A stretch of 64,000 nucleotides of DNA from an uncultured Lachnospiraceae bacterium (GTDB taxonomy: Bacteria; Bacillota; Clostridia; Lachnospirales; Lachnospiraceae), in contig CALEFO010000194.1 of assembly GCA_937877165.1 (NCBI GenBank), positions 62,001 to 126,000 on the forward strand, read 5' to 3'. Shown here in pieces: positions 13,546 through 22,078 of this stretch (the first letter of the stretch is position 1; every line of letters starts with the position of its first letter). The notes under the pieces are model-generated. The model worked only from the letters and a program-made list of their open reading frames with translations, was not told the DNA's origin and did no database searches. A program made the position numbers and the translations under genes.

Positions 13546-14295
13546 TTAGCCGAAGACTGCGGTATAGGCATCGTCCACGGCAGTCTGGATCTCCGTATTG
13601 GTCATTGTCTTCATGTCGGATGTCTTTACATACCCGCTGAGGTCAATGTCTGTATTGCCGATCTTCTCCCACTTCTTTTCTGCATTCAGCCAGATATACT
13701 CATCAAAGCTGTCATTCGCATCAGAATGTGTGTGCGCCACATACCGGATATGCAGCATTGTGTCCGGATTGGACGGCGCCGCAGTGGGAACCGCCGAGGA
13801 TACGATAATATCCACTCCCGCCTTTCCTGCCATCGCATTGTTGATTGCCGTCTTCACCTCATCCGCCGTCTGGAACTTACTATCATTTGTAAGTCCGGAC
13901 ACCTTTGTTGGAATGGTGATGCTGACCTTCCTGCCAGAATCCGGAACCAGATCCGTTCCGTTGACTGTCACCCCGACAATTACATTCTTCTCCGCTCCGG
14001 ACAGTTTCCCGATTGCCGTAGCATTGTCTCCGATCTGCTTATACTTCGCTGCAGTCAGAAGGCCATCCGCCGTTTCCGTCGCTGCTCCATATTTCGTATC
14101 ATTGTCCGGAATCGTGATTTCCATCGGATCACCCACGGACGGGGTTAAAATCAGCTTATGCTTATCCTTGGAATCTTGCGACAGTACATAGGTTGTATTG
14201 TCATTCAGGGTGCTCCCCTTCAGTTTCTGGAAAAGGTAATTGACCAGATAAATCAGCTGGTCATAATCAATTCTCTTGTATTCCTGCTCCGCCAT
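13546..14295 (-). CDS. Tail fibre or baseplate-associated protein
   Basis: 249 aa from the ATG with a GGAGGTGA site at good spacing. The N-terminal 40 residues are helical (YDQLIYLVNYLFQKLKG), then comes a beta-rich, low-complexity region and AHTHSDANDSFDEYIWLNAEKKWEKIG, a segment frequent in phage tail fibres. The end TNTEIQTAVDDAYTAVFG shares a pattern with the next gene. Likely part of the host-recognition apparatus. Confidence 0.65.
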   Translation of the reverse strand: MAEQEYKRIDYDQLIYLVNYLFQKLKGSTLNDNTTYVLSQDSKDKHKLILTPSVGDPMEITIPDNDTKYGAATETADGLLTAAKYKQIGDNATAIGKLSGAEKNVIVGVTVNGTDLVPDSGRKVSITIPTKVSGLTNDSKFQTADEVKTAINNAMAGKAGVDIIVSSAVPTAAPSNPDTMLHIRYVAHTHSDANDSFDEYIWLNAEKKWEKIGNTDIDLSGYVKTSDMKTMTNTEIQTAVDDAYTAVFG

Positions 14296-14297
14296 TG

Positions 14298-14627
14298 TCA
14301 TTCACCTCCGAAAATCTCTTTAAACTGTTTGTCCACAAGTTCCTTGATTTCTGAATTTGTAATCGTTTTTTCGCCATAATCTTCCAGTGTTTTCTCACCT
14401 TTGATTACAACACCATTGAGCTTCGGGATATTCCGCAGCTCTTCATAGTCCTTCGTGCCGCCTTCCAGATAGGCCTCTGTCGTTCCATTTACATCCGTAA
14501 CCTTGAGTTTCGCGCCGCCTTCTACCTGCTCTACCGTGGCTTTCGGCGAAATTGCGTCTGTAATGGTTTCCTGTACCTCTTCTACCGGAATGATGGCTTC
14601 ACTTCCGAAAAAGTCTCCCTCATTCAT
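14298..14627 (-). CDS. Tail-associated protein (109 aa)
   Basis: The start at 14627 has GGAGGTGA before it. The product has a beta-rich middle and a C-terminus ITNSEIKELVDKQFKEIFGG that resembles the end of its downstream neighbour, suggesting a shared docking tail. The role is unknown. Confidence 0.5.
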   Translation of the reverse strand: MNEGDFFGSEAIIPVEEVQETITDAISPKATVEQVEGGAKLKVTDVNGTTEAYLEGGTKDYEELRNIPKLNGVVIKGEKTLEDYGEKTITNSEIKELVDKQFKEIFGGE

Positions 14628-14941
14628 GGTGAAATCACCTCCTCCGTCAGACTTCTCGCTACATACCGTTTTACAACCGGTGTTTTCCAAGCCCGACCGT
14701 CATCCGTCAGGCCGTGCAGCTGGATTTCCATCCATCCCGGAGAAAAGAGCCCCGATTCCTTCTGATCCAGATCAATAATGATCAGCATGGATTCCGGTTT
14801 GATCTTCACATCCTCCATCCGTTTCTGAAGCAGTGTGCTTCCCTGCCGCAGATCCGCGCGCATGTTCACGGTATGTGTAAGCCATGACCGGTATGCCTGA
14901 TTCAGCCGGAGAATGATCTTCGGCGTTGTGTATGGAATCAT
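14624..14941 (-). CDS. Phage tail-region protein, function unknown (105 aa)
   Basis: It overlaps the next start by four bases and directly abuts the upstream gene, so it belongs to the tail-fibre operon. Beta-rich. No family recognised. Confidence 0.45.
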   Translation of the reverse strand: MIPYTTPKIILRLNQAYRSWLTHTVNMRADLRQGSTLLQKRMEDVKIKPESMLIIIDLDQKESGLFSPGWMEIQLHGLTDDGRAWKTPVVKRYVARSLTEEVISP

Positions 14942-15211
14942 TTAGTCCTCTTTTCTCTCCAAACGGAAATAGCAGTGTTCCGGATCTTCCGGAAGAAACA
15001 TGACCGCAGCAAGCCGCATATGGTCATACTCTCCTGACACGCCGCCATTCGTCCGGATCACAATGTGCACCAGATTCTCATCTGCGAACTTCTTTACTGC
15101 CGCCAGTGCTTTCGCCTGCGGAAGCTTCAGCCCCAGCCGCGACATTGATGACTGCGGAAGAAGCTCATATTTCGTTCCGTCCAAAAGTGAAATTGTATCT
15201 GTCGTTTCCAT
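14942..15211 (-). CDS. Phage tail-region protein, function unknown (89 aa)
   Basis: The second Met is chosen because GGAGGT lies at the right distance before it. Soluble, beta-rich C-terminus. No family recognised. Confidence 0.45.
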   Translation of the reverse strand: METTDTISLLDGTKYELLPQSSMSRLGLKLPQAKALAAVKKFADENLVHIVIRTNGGVSGEYDHMRLAAVMFLPEDPEHCYFRLERKED

Positions 15212-15267
15212 TGTTACCTCCATAAATCACAGTGGCACTTTTCTGCTGTAGTTTTGTGCATAAGAAA

Positions 15268-15303
15268 AGAGAGCGTTCCGGTTTTTCCCCATCTACGCTC
15301 TCT
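15268..15303. terminator. Terminator after the orphan HicB gene
   Basis: AGAGAGCGT and ACGCTCTCT form a 9-bp stem; on the minus strand it is followed by TTTCTT. Confidence 0.6.
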
Positions 15304-15361
15304 ACTCTGATTTTCAATTTTTTTCATGTGTTACTGGATCTGCCGCTTGGAATAACCTGCG

Positions 15362-15580
15362 TCATTTCTGTCCCGAATCGTCTTTCAAATCATCCGGCTC
15401 ATGTATTTTGATACCCTCTTCTATTGCTGCCTCTATCCACTCTTTTTTCGCGTCTTCCGCATTGGAAAGCGCTGTCTCCATAGTCTCTCCGCACGTAATG
15501 CATCCCAGAAGATCCGGAAACGACACAACATAACCGCCTTCTTCACGATCCTCCATGATTTCCGGCCTCACTTTCCACAA
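15362..15580 (-). CDS. Orphan HicB-like protein
   Basis: 72 aa from a TTG start; an internal ATG at 15556 is an alternative with a GAGG site. GGYVVSFPDLLGCITCGETMETALSNAEDA is the HicB partial-RNase-H fold. There is no HicA partner here and no C-terminal DNA-binding domain. A TATAAT box lies directly upstream (15583-15588 on the complement). It sits beside the silent tail-tip cassettes and has its own terminator, so it is a separate unit. Confidence 0.65.
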   Translation of the reverse strand: MWKVRPEIMEDREEGGYVVSFPDLLGCITCGETMETALSNAEDAKKEWIEAAIEEGIKIHEPDDLKDDSGQK

Positions 15581-15602
15581 CTATTATAAGGGATGTATCA
15601 GC

Positions 15603-15943
15603 ATTCGTATAAGTCGGGATATACGAATGGGAAAGAAAGCGTTGGATTTGCGTCAAAAATATACAAAGTCACGCCACCAATATATGCAACTCAAGTTGCA
15701 ATAGATGTATCCGATCTTCCGAACTGCGATAGATATGTCATGTATGAATCTATCTCTTGTGAAATGCTCTCTGGTCTGCAATTTAACAACTGGAACACGT
15801 CAATGGATCGTGGTGCAGATATAAGGTTCTCCTATAACAGCTCTACCAGACAGGTCATCGTCAAACTGAGTGGGTATCTGCTGTTCACATATGGCACTGA
15901 CAAGCGGGAGCTGAGCTTTCGGATACACTATTTTACGTTCTGA
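15603..15943 (+). other. Silent alternative tail-tip cassette C1
   Basis: An open frame in opposite orientation to the tail-fibre gene begins at the crossover-like site (TCGTATAAGTCGGGATATACG) with SYKSGYTNGKES, the same reading frame and peptide as SYKSGYANKK in the expressed gene, and continues for about 110 residues to a stop. It has no ribosome site at its natural beginning, so it is read only if recombined onto the fibre gene. The base composition is lower in GC than the fibre body. Confidence 0.6.
15604..15627. repeat. Crossover-like dyad site of cassette C1
   Basis: TTCGTATA and TATACGAA are perfect 8-bp arms around AGTCGGGA. Related to the sites at 15967 and 16612. Confidence 0.6.
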
Positions 15944-15966
15944 TCGAACTGACACCCTTCGATAAC

Positions 15967-15990
15967 GTCGGGTTATGCGAATGGTAGAAA
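15967..15990. repeat. Crossover-like dyad site of cassette C2
   Basis: TTCGATAAC-GTCGGG-TTATGCGAA shares GTCGGGTTATGCGAA with the site in the expressed fibre gene, in inverted orientation. Confidence 0.6.
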
Positions 15991-16282
15991 GTACATTGTG
16001 GAGTCATTCAGCGTTTCTGGCTCAAGCAACAATATCGCGACGTATGATTTTGGAAAATATTTCAGCACATATGAAGAATTTTTGAAGCATGCAATTGTTG
16101 CCGTAGCCGGATTTCGCCTTAACGGTGGAACCGACAGCGGGTCTGGCTATTATGTTTATGATGGTAAGGAACATACGTCGTTGTGCGGTCGAGTGAGGAA
16201 TAGCGGCACTTCTATTACTGTTTCGCATTATCAGAACGGGGCTGTTGCCAATATCTGCAATTACGTTCTCATTTTCCAGTAA
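15970..16282 (+). other. Silent alternative tail-tip cassette C2
   Basis: This frame begins with SGYANGRK in the same phase as the fibre gene's SGYANKK and runs about 104 residues to a stop at 16282, only 10 bases from the convergent stop of the expressed fibre gene. Inversion between the sites at 15967-15990 and 16612-16635 would replace the present tip with this one. The tips share no obvious sequence after the site. Confidence 0.6.
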
Positions 16283-16292
16283 TGCAACGATA

Positions 16293-17294
16293 TTACGCTG
16301 CGTAGTAGCAATAGAACGTTCCGGTAACGGAACCGGCGCCACCAGACTCACCGATTGCGTTATTGCACTGAAGATTCTTGACAGTCAGAATTCCATTTGA
16401 ACTGTTGTATGACATCGAGCAGGTTACTGAACTGTTTGCCTCTGTACCTTTGTAATACGTCTCTGGATTGCCCCAATGGTTATCCGTTCGCGAAACCCGT
16501 GAGGGTACAAAAGCAAAGTTTTCAATTGTGAAACTCTGGAATCCTGGAATAGATGCAGCTGAGTATGTACCGCTTCCGCCGGTTCCGATGGCAACTCTGT
16601 GTAGCTTTTTGTTCGCATAACCCGACTTATACGAAGCGCTCTCCGTGTTCACCCGGCCGTCCGCGTCGCTCACGCCCGCATTGTATGCCCCTGCGCCGGA
16701 AACATATCCCCCACCGCTATGATACCCTGCAGGAATCGCAACATTACCGTTTCCCGTTGTCTCTCCGGTCCATGCGCCGTTGTTCGGCATTGTGCCGGTC
16801 ACATTCTCCTGTTCCGCGGACGAGAAGGTTTTCCCACTCAGGACGTCCGCTGCTGCCGCATTCCCGGTGGGATTTCTAAAAGGGGTTACAGTTCCACCCT
16901 GAGAGGTCTTGAATCCCCATTTTCCATCTGCATCTGTCCCGAAATACAGCCCATTCAGCTGATCGGAATGCTTTTTGCCGATCCTGGCATCCAGAACATA
17001 GCCTTCTGCATTCGTCGTCTCGTTGTTGGCGATTGCCGCAAATGCGGCAGACTTCATATCCGTGAACCACTTTGCAATCTTTCCCATGAGCGTTCCCAGC
17101 GTTTCGGTGCTGGCCACATTGGTCCTCTCCGCTGCCGCTGCGAACGTCACCGTGTTCTTGCTGGCATCTCCGGCTGCAGTCTGCATGGTCTGCAACTCCT
17201 TGTCGATGGCCTTGAAATTGTCGTTGAAGTCCTCCACATTGACCGGATCCTTTCCTTCCGGCAGCTTCATCCGCAGTAAATCCGTCAGTTTCAT
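16293..17294 (-). CDS. Tail fibre with exchangeable C-terminal tip
   Basis: 333 aa from the ATG at 17294 (GGTGGAAGG before it). The N-terminus (LPEGKDPVNVEDFNDNFKAIDKELQ) is a typical baseplate-attachment segment; the middle has fibre-like Gly-rich repeats (SGGGYVSGAGAYNAG). After SYKSGYANKK, about residue 222, comes a tip of roughly 110 residues ending in GTFYCYYAA. The same junction peptide begins two inverted silent cassettes downstream, so this protein is probably the variable receptor-binding protein. Confidence 0.7.
   Translation of the reverse strand: MKLTDLLRMKLPEGKDPVNVEDFNDNFKAIDKELQTMQTAAGDASKNTVTFAAAAERTNVASTETLGTLMGKIAKWFTDMKSAAFAAIANNETTNAEGYVLDARIGKKHSDQLNGLYFGTDADGKWGFKTSQGGTVTPFRNPTGNAAAADVLSGKTFSSAEQENVTGTMPNNGAWTGETTGNGNVAIPAGYHSGGGYVSGAGAYNAGVSDADGRVNTESASYKSGYANKKLHRVAIGTGGSGTYSAASIPGFQSFTIENFAFVPSRVSRTDNHWGNPETYYKGTEANSSVTCSMSYNSSNGILTVKNLQCNNAIGESGGAGSVTGTFYCYYAA
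16612..16635. repeat. Crossover-like dyad site inside the tail-fibre gene
   Basis: Read on the minus strand, TTCGTATAA-GTCGGG-TTATGCGAA: near-perfect 9-bp arms around a 6-base centre, inverted relative to the sites of C1 and C2. Confidence 0.65.
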
Positions 17295-17390
17295 TCCTTC
17301 CACCTTTCTGCCGCATTCGCGGCGCTGTGCAAAGAAAACGCTGTGCAGAAGGTTCTCCCCTCGCATAGCGTTTTCTCACAATACCCTGAT

Positions 17391-18113
17391 TCAGTTCTTT
17401 GCTTCCTTGATCTGCGTTACTGTATTCCAACTGTTCTGCTTCAGACTGCGCCAGCTCGGCTGAACAGCTGCCAGAGAATCCCAGGACACATACGGAATCT
17501 TCTGATTGATCCGAAGGCCATCCCATGTGTATGCGGTCAGATCATTCCAGATCTTTCCTGCCAGTTCATCCCAGATCACATACCGATACGTGATTTCATA
17601 AGCAAGATGCGCCGGTTTCAGCTCATCCAGGAGCCTGCGGAACAGCTTGATATGATTGGGAATTCCATATCCTCCGACAAAAATCACCGTGAACTTATAT
17701 TCTGCCGCAGTCTCTTCCACCATCGCCTCTGTTCCGGTGACGCTCTGCGCAATCTGGGCGATTCTTGCCGGTGTCAGCATCTCTGTGCCGGACAGCCTGG
17801 CCATGATCAGCGCACGTCTGGCTTCATCCGTTGCTTCCTCGCTGATTTCCAGCGCCAGCAGCTTCTCCCAGTGTTCCAGATCCCACGTTGCAAGGCTTGG
17901 GATTCCCTGCTCCATCAGGCTGTCCATCAGTGCATGCGCACGTCCGATTTCATAGCCCTGTGCCTCATAAATGGCCGCCATCTCTTCGAACTCCGGAAGA
18001 TACGGCGGCACATACTTCGTCAGATCCACAAATCGAACGGGCAGTTCGAAAGCCTTCTTTTCAGCCTCGTCCTGCCCGTACATCTTTTCACCATAGAGGA
18101 TTTCGCCCTGCAT
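17391..18113 (-). CDS. DUF2313 (YmfQ/XkdU-like) baseplate protein
   Basis: 240 aa. VDLTKYVPPYLPEFEEMAAIYEAQGYEIGRA at the start and IARLSG/ITP-type middle (RALIMARLSGTEMLTPARI) match the Mu gp48/YmfQ family that links baseplate to fibre. The C-terminus holds four W repeats (YTWDGL, VSWDSL, PSWRSL, NSWNTV), as in many Clostridia homologues. It follows the baseplate J gene in the order known from PBSX. Confidence 0.8.
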   Translation of the reverse strand: MQGEILYGEKMYGQDEAEKKAFELPVRFVDLTKYVPPYLPEFEEMAAIYEAQGYEIGRAHALMDSLMEQGIPSLATWDLEHWEKLLALEISEEATDEARRALIMARLSGTEMLTPARIAQIAQSVTGTEAMVEETAAEYKFTVIFVGGYGIPNHIKLFRRLLDELKPAHLAYEITYRYVIWDELAGKIWNDLTAYTWDGLRINQKIPYVSWDSLAAVQPSWRSLKQNSWNTVTQIKEAKN

Positions 18114-18116
18114 CTG

Positions 18117-18542
18117 CTACTCCTCCGTTTCCGTCACTCCCATGAGCCGGTTCCATGTAAACGCTGTCGGATCTCCCTTGATCTCCACGTTGATGGCATT
18201 GATCTCCTTTTCGACCTTCACCAGCTCATTCTGCACATCATTGATGTCATCCGCCTCCACCTCATCGCCCTGGTACTCATAGCTGATGTAGATATAAGGC
18301 TCCGAAGATTCCACATGGATCTGCCTCGCCCATGGTCTGCCGGGCGGCGCAGCTGCCGTAAATGGCAGTTCTGTTCCAGACTGCTTCGGCCCTGTGCAGA
18401 CGGTCAGCGTATCATCATCCACATTGTCATGAATCAGCTCGCCCTCATACACACCGCCTTCCGGCATTTCTACCGTTTCCTCAATGATGTAGGCGCTTCC
18501 CTGCGTTTTATTCTTTTTCTCAATGAACTTTCTGACTTCCAT
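18117..18542 (-). CDS. Baseplate-region protein with TWNRLMGVT end (141 aa)
   Basis: The middle is beta-rich and a short coiled coil (DINDVQNELVKVEKEINAIN) precedes the C-terminal TWNRLMGVTETEE, shared with the small gene at 13380. It starts one base from the baseplate J stop. Function unknown. Confidence 0.55.
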   Translation of the reverse strand: MEVRKFIEKKNKTQGSAYIIEETVEMPEGGVYEGELIHDNVDDDTLTVCTGPKQSGTELPFTAAAPPGRPWARQIHVESSEPYIYISYEYQGDEVEADDINDVQNELVKVEKEINAINVEIKGDPTAFTWNRLMGVTETEE

Positions 18543-19579
18543 CAGGTCACCACCTCCAGCGTCACGGTCCCGGCAACCGCAATCTGTTCCTCTGTAAGCT
18601 CCACGTTCTCAGCCTTTCCGTTCAGCTTCAGCTCCGAATAATCCGTAACGCCTTCTGTCTCCAGCAGAATCTTTCCAATCATGGAGAGATTGACGCTTCC
18701 GGCCTCATAGGCGTTTGCTGCCAGATAGCGTATGAGTGCCAACTGGAACTTACTGCTGACGCTCGCGCTGTTCTCGCCTTTTCCGATCGAAATCTTCGCT
18801 GTGACATTAACCGGAAGCTCTGCCGCTGATGCAACGGTCACGGCTGCACCAACCGGCCGGACAGAATCAATATATTCCTGCGTCTCCCGGACCAGCTCTG
18901 CGGATGCCGCCTTCTTTTCCGTGCTGGCAATCACAACCTTGACCGTGCCCGGCCCGCTGGCCAGCGGATAAATCTTTGCTGCTCCGACTCCGGTCACAGA
19001 CATCGCCCAGTTATAATAATCCTGTGCATTTCCACTTGCCGCAGGCTTGCGCAGCAGCTCCAGATATCTGGTCCGGAACGCCTCGGTATCTTCCTCATCT
19101 GTTCCGGCGTCCAGCAGCTCCGTAAGGGTCGCGGACCTTAATCCGTTGATATATTCCATCGGGATCAGGTATCCTGCCAGTGCGTTTCCTGCTGCCCCAG
19201 CAGTCTCACATTCCAGCTCATAGACACCCGGTGAAAGCTTTGCCGTTACCGCCAGATTCATTTCATCATTGTTGAACCGCTCACCGATCGGAATATTCAG
19301 CTGCTCCGGAACGAACACCGCCTTCCATCTCGCCGGCGTTGCCTCCTTCGGCGTGATTCCACGCTCTGCCGCTCTTTTGACCAGATATTCTCTGGATGCC
19401 GTATCGGCAAACATTTCCTTCTCCAGCGTCTCCATGTCCATATACAGGAGCTGGTGCTCAATCGCGGTCGGGGCCAGCGCATCATGAATCACGGATCCTT
19501 CCCGCTTGTCGAATTTCGCAGGCACCTTATCCATCATTCTCTGCAAAATACCGGAGAAAGACGTATCAAACAGTGACAT
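18542..19579 (-). CDS. Baseplate J/gp47-like protein (XkdT)
   Basis: 345 aa from the ATG at 19579 (AAGGAG before it), overlapping the DUF2634 gene by 14 bases. REGSVIHDALAPTAIEHQ and LKLRSATLTELL-type motifs, the SGNAQDYYNWAMSVTGVGAAKIYPLASGPGTVKVV core and repeated beta strands are those of baseplate J, the wedge protein that forms the baseplate periphery. Confidence 0.88.
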   Translation of the reverse strand: MSLFDTSFSGILQRMMDKVPAKFDKREGSVIHDALAPTAIEHQLLYMDMETLEKEMFADTASREYLVKRAAERGITPKEATPARWKAVFVPEQLNIPIGERFNNDEMNLAVTAKLSPGVYELECETAGAAGNALAGYLIPMEYINGLRSATLTELLDAGTDEEDTEAFRTRYLELLRKPAASGNAQDYYNWAMSVTGVGAAKIYPLASGPGTVKVVIASTEKKAASAELVRETQEYIDSVRPVGAAVTVASAAELPVNVTAKISIGKGENSASVSSKFQLALIRYLAANAYEAGSVNLSMIGKILLETEGVTDYSELKLNGKAENVELTEEQIAVAGTVTLEVVT

Positions 19580-19982
19580 TCTCAAACTCCTTTCCGATTT
19601 CGGCATCGCCGAAGATCGTATGCGCCACGAACTGCACATAAATGGCATTTTTCCGCGGATATGAAAAAGAAAAGCTGTCCAGTGAAGCAATTCTGTCATC
19701 CGCTGACAGCGCCTCGCGGATTCTTCTCTCCAGCTCCGGGCAGATATAGGTCATGTTCTTTCCGTACAGGTCTTTCAATTCGATCCCATAGTTCCAGGAA
19801 TAAATCGGATATTCATACCTCTCCGTATTCAGGACCTTCCATATGGCCTGCAGCATAGCCTCCTGCCCGTCTGTCGTCCCGATGATTCTCTGATTCTCCG
19901 GCAGCATATGATATGTAAAAGACGGATCCGTTTCAAAATCCAGTTCCTGAAGAGCCTTATGATCATTCGTTTCCGGTATCAC
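19566..19982 (-). CDS. DUF2634/gp25-like baseplate wedge protein (XkdS)
   Basis: 138 aa from the GTG at 19982, chosen because GGGAGG lies 7 bases before it and typical homologues begin at that point; a longer frame to 20006 exists. TERYEYPIYSWNYGIELKDLYGK is the gp25 signature region. It nucleates sheath assembly at the baseplate. Confidence 0.82.
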   Translation of the reverse strand: MIPETNDHKALQELDFETDPSFTYHMLPENQRIIGTTDGQEAMLQAIWKVLNTERYEYPIYSWNYGIELKDLYGKNMTYICPELERRIREALSADDRIASLDSFSFSYPRKNAIYVQFVAHTIFGDAEIGKEFENVTV

Positions 19983-20430
19983 TGTCCAGCCTCCCTGAGA
20001 TAGCAAACTTCTGTCCGCCCTGCGCCTGAGTGATAATCACCTTATCCCCTTTCTTCAGGAAATCCTTCATGCTGATGATCAGCTCATCCTCCGCGCATCC
20101 ATCGTCCTCACACAGGTCATAAGTCTCTGTGAATACTTCCCGGCATTTCTCAGATTCGTTGATCTCGCGGAAGAGCTTCCGGAGTTCGGCGATCATCGGG
20201 TGCCGGATCTTCACCTTGCGCTCCCGGTATTCTGCCGGCGTGTCAAACTTCAGGTCCGTCTGCTCTTCGTCAAACTCCAGCTGCTGGTCAATCTTTACCC
20301 CCAGCACCTTCCCCGTCTCTTTGTCCGCTTCCGTGATCTCTCCGTACATGACGCGCGTCGGATCGCTCTCTTCCACGGCTTCCCTTGCTGCCCGCTTGAT
20401 GGCCGCAAGGATATCCTTCGCATCCAGCAA
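19963..20430 (-). CDS. DUF2577 protein (XkdR)
   Basis: 155 aa from a TTG at 20430 with AGGAGGTGA before it; the GTG three codons earlier lies inside the ribosome site. The C-terminus FLKKGDKVIITQAQGGQKFAISGRL is an OB-like fold typical of DUF2577. Part of the central baseplate hub. Confidence 0.8.
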   Translation of the reverse strand: MLDAKDILAAIKRAAREAVEESDPTRVMYGEITEADKETGKVLGVKIDQQLEFDEEQTDLKFDTPAEYRERKVKIRHPMIAELRKLFREINESEKCREVFTETYDLCEDDGCAEDELIISMKDFLKKGDKVIITQAQGGQKFAISGRLDSDTGNE

Positions 20431-20442
20431 GAAAATCACCTC

Positions 20443-21408
20443 CTATGCCACAAACTCACCGCCCCGTACCGTCAGATCCATATAGTGCTCACTTTCCGAG
20501 TAGGTGTGTTTTGCCTTTTCCACCAGCATCAGATTGCTGATACTGACATCATCAAATTCCAGCCGGACCGCAAGAAGAGACCCCGCCCGGATGTGCGAAT
20601 CCCCGAAGGCATTCGAAATGGTCAGATTTCTGGTCTCCGCATTGTAAAGGTTCAGAAGAGCCTTCGCTTTCGCTGGTCCGTCCTCTCCCTTGTCCAGCTT
20701 GTCCGTATATTGCAGCACTCCCCATTTGTTGATGTTCTCACCGGACTGCGCAATATATGCCTGCCTTCCACCCGCCTCAGAATCCTCGTAGATGAGTTTT
20801 ACCTTGTTATAGGTCTCTTTATCGATCGAACGTGAATACTCGAAATCCTGCGCCGTTTCCTCGTCAATCAGGAGGTTGTACTGCATATCCCCGATGTTCT
20901 TGAGCGTAAGACTCCCGAAATCATCGAACAGAACGAAGAGCTGTCCGGTTTCCTTTACCGTCCGGTCAATGGAATTCCCAACGATATCGAACAGTGTTTT
21001 ATCCTTCTCCGTTCTGGTAATGGGACACCCGGTTGATGCCAGGCTGCCGCAGTTCAGACGGAAGTCCTTCGCAATCATCTGAAGGATCTCCCCCGTTTCC
21101 TTCTTCACGTAGTTGTAGGTTGCCTTGTTCTTGAAATACCGGAGCTGATCGTAGGCCGTAATGGTCAGAATGTGGTCCTTCTTCTGCTTGATCGTGAAAA
21201 CAAAGCCGTAGAAAACGCCGATCTTTCCGTCCTTGAAATACACCACATCGCCGTTGGCAATCGTAATGTTCCCATCGTTGACAATGCTGAAGGAAAGAGA
21301 CCCGGCGGAGCCGGATCTCTGCGTTTCCCACTGTATTTTGCTCTCCACAACCGGAAGATAGCTCTTCCCTTCATGAACGGTCATCAGCGTATAAGATTCA
21401 TCCGCCAT
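20443..21408 (-). CDS. XkdQ-like baseplate hub protein
   Basis: 321 aa. The beta-rich fold with YDQLRYFKNKATYNYVKKETGEI and IDRTVKETGQLFVLFDDFGSL resembles the gpD/XkdQ hub family. It overlaps the LysM gene by 11 bases. It probably forms the tail-tip hub under the spike. Confidence 0.82.
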   Translation of the reverse strand: MADESYTLMTVHEGKSYLPVVESKIQWETQRSGSAGSLSFSIVNDGNITIANGDVVYFKDGKIGVFYGFVFTIKQKKDHILTITAYDQLRYFKNKATYNYVKKETGEILQMIAKDFRLNCGSLASTGCPITRTEKDKTLFDIVGNSIDRTVKETGQLFVLFDDFGSLTLKNIGDMQYNLLIDEETAQDFEYSRSIDKETYNKVKLIYEDSEAGGRQAYIAQSGENINKWGVLQYTDKLDKGEDGPAKAKALLNLYNAETRNLTISNAFGDSHIRAGSLLAVRLEFDDVSISNLMLVEKAKHTYSESEHYMDLTVRGGEFVA

Positions 21409-22078
21409 TTTTCGCCTTTCTCTCCGGAAGCGTCAGAACCTGCCCCGGATAGATCTTGTTCGGATTGGAACCAATCGTCTTCACATTGGCGTTGTACACA
21501 TCCTTCCAGGCGTCCGCGCTGTTGTAGTACTTCTTCGAGATCGTAATGAGGTTGTCGCCGCTCTTTACGGTGTACTGTGATGCAGACGGCTTGTTCCCTG
21601 CTGCCGTGGCCCGTTTCTTCTCCGCAGCAGCCTTTGCATTGGCAATCCTGACGTTTCTGGTCCCATATGCCCGGTACTGCTTCAGATTTATGGACACACC
21701 GCAGTCAAGGCCATACTCATCATGATCCTCTGTGATCTCATACGTTTCCATGGAGACCAGCATGGACGTCCCGAACAGGCTTCCGCCGGAAGGAATGGGC
21801 CTCGCCACGGTAAAGGCGAACGGCTCCCTTGAAATCTTCAGCTCCTCGAACAGCTCCAGATAATAGGCTGCCGGCATGAAGGAACCTTCTGCAAAGGGAT
21901 ATTCCTGATTCGGCAGAAGAAGATCGAATGAAATTTCTGTCAGTCCCGCCTTCTTCAGGATATTCACATCTCCTTCATTGATCAGGTTCACCGTCTTATT
22001 GTTGTTCGCAATCTTCAGCTTCAGTTTGCCCGGGGCAATCGGCATCTGGACACCGTTCAGATAGAATTCATAGCTCAT
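21398..22078 (-). CDS. LysM-domain tail protein (XkdP)
   Basis: 226 aa. The N-terminal part is a tail-tube-end-like domain (YEFYLNGVQMPIAPGKLKLKI); residues about 168-218 form a LysM domain (YTVKSGDNLITISKKYYN ... KIYPGQVLTLP). It binds near peptidoglycan at the tail tip. It overlaps the tape measure stop by 4 bases. Confidence 0.88.
   Translation of the reverse strand: MSYEFYLNGVQMPIAPGKLKLKIANNNKTVNLINEGDVNILKKAGLTEISFDLLLPNQEYPFAEGSFMPAAYYLELFEELKISREPFAFTVARPIPSGGSLFGTSMLVSMETYEITEDHDEYGLDCGVSINLKQYRAYGTRNVRIANAKAAAEKKRATAAGNKPSASQYTVKSGDNLITISKKYYNSADAWKDVYNANVKTIGSNPNKIYPGQVLTLPERKAKNGG

Noticed and set aside
15593..17294. Diversity-generating retroelement acting on the tail fibre
   Set aside because: There is no reverse transcriptase or template repeat; variation is better explained by whole-cassette exchange at dyad sites.
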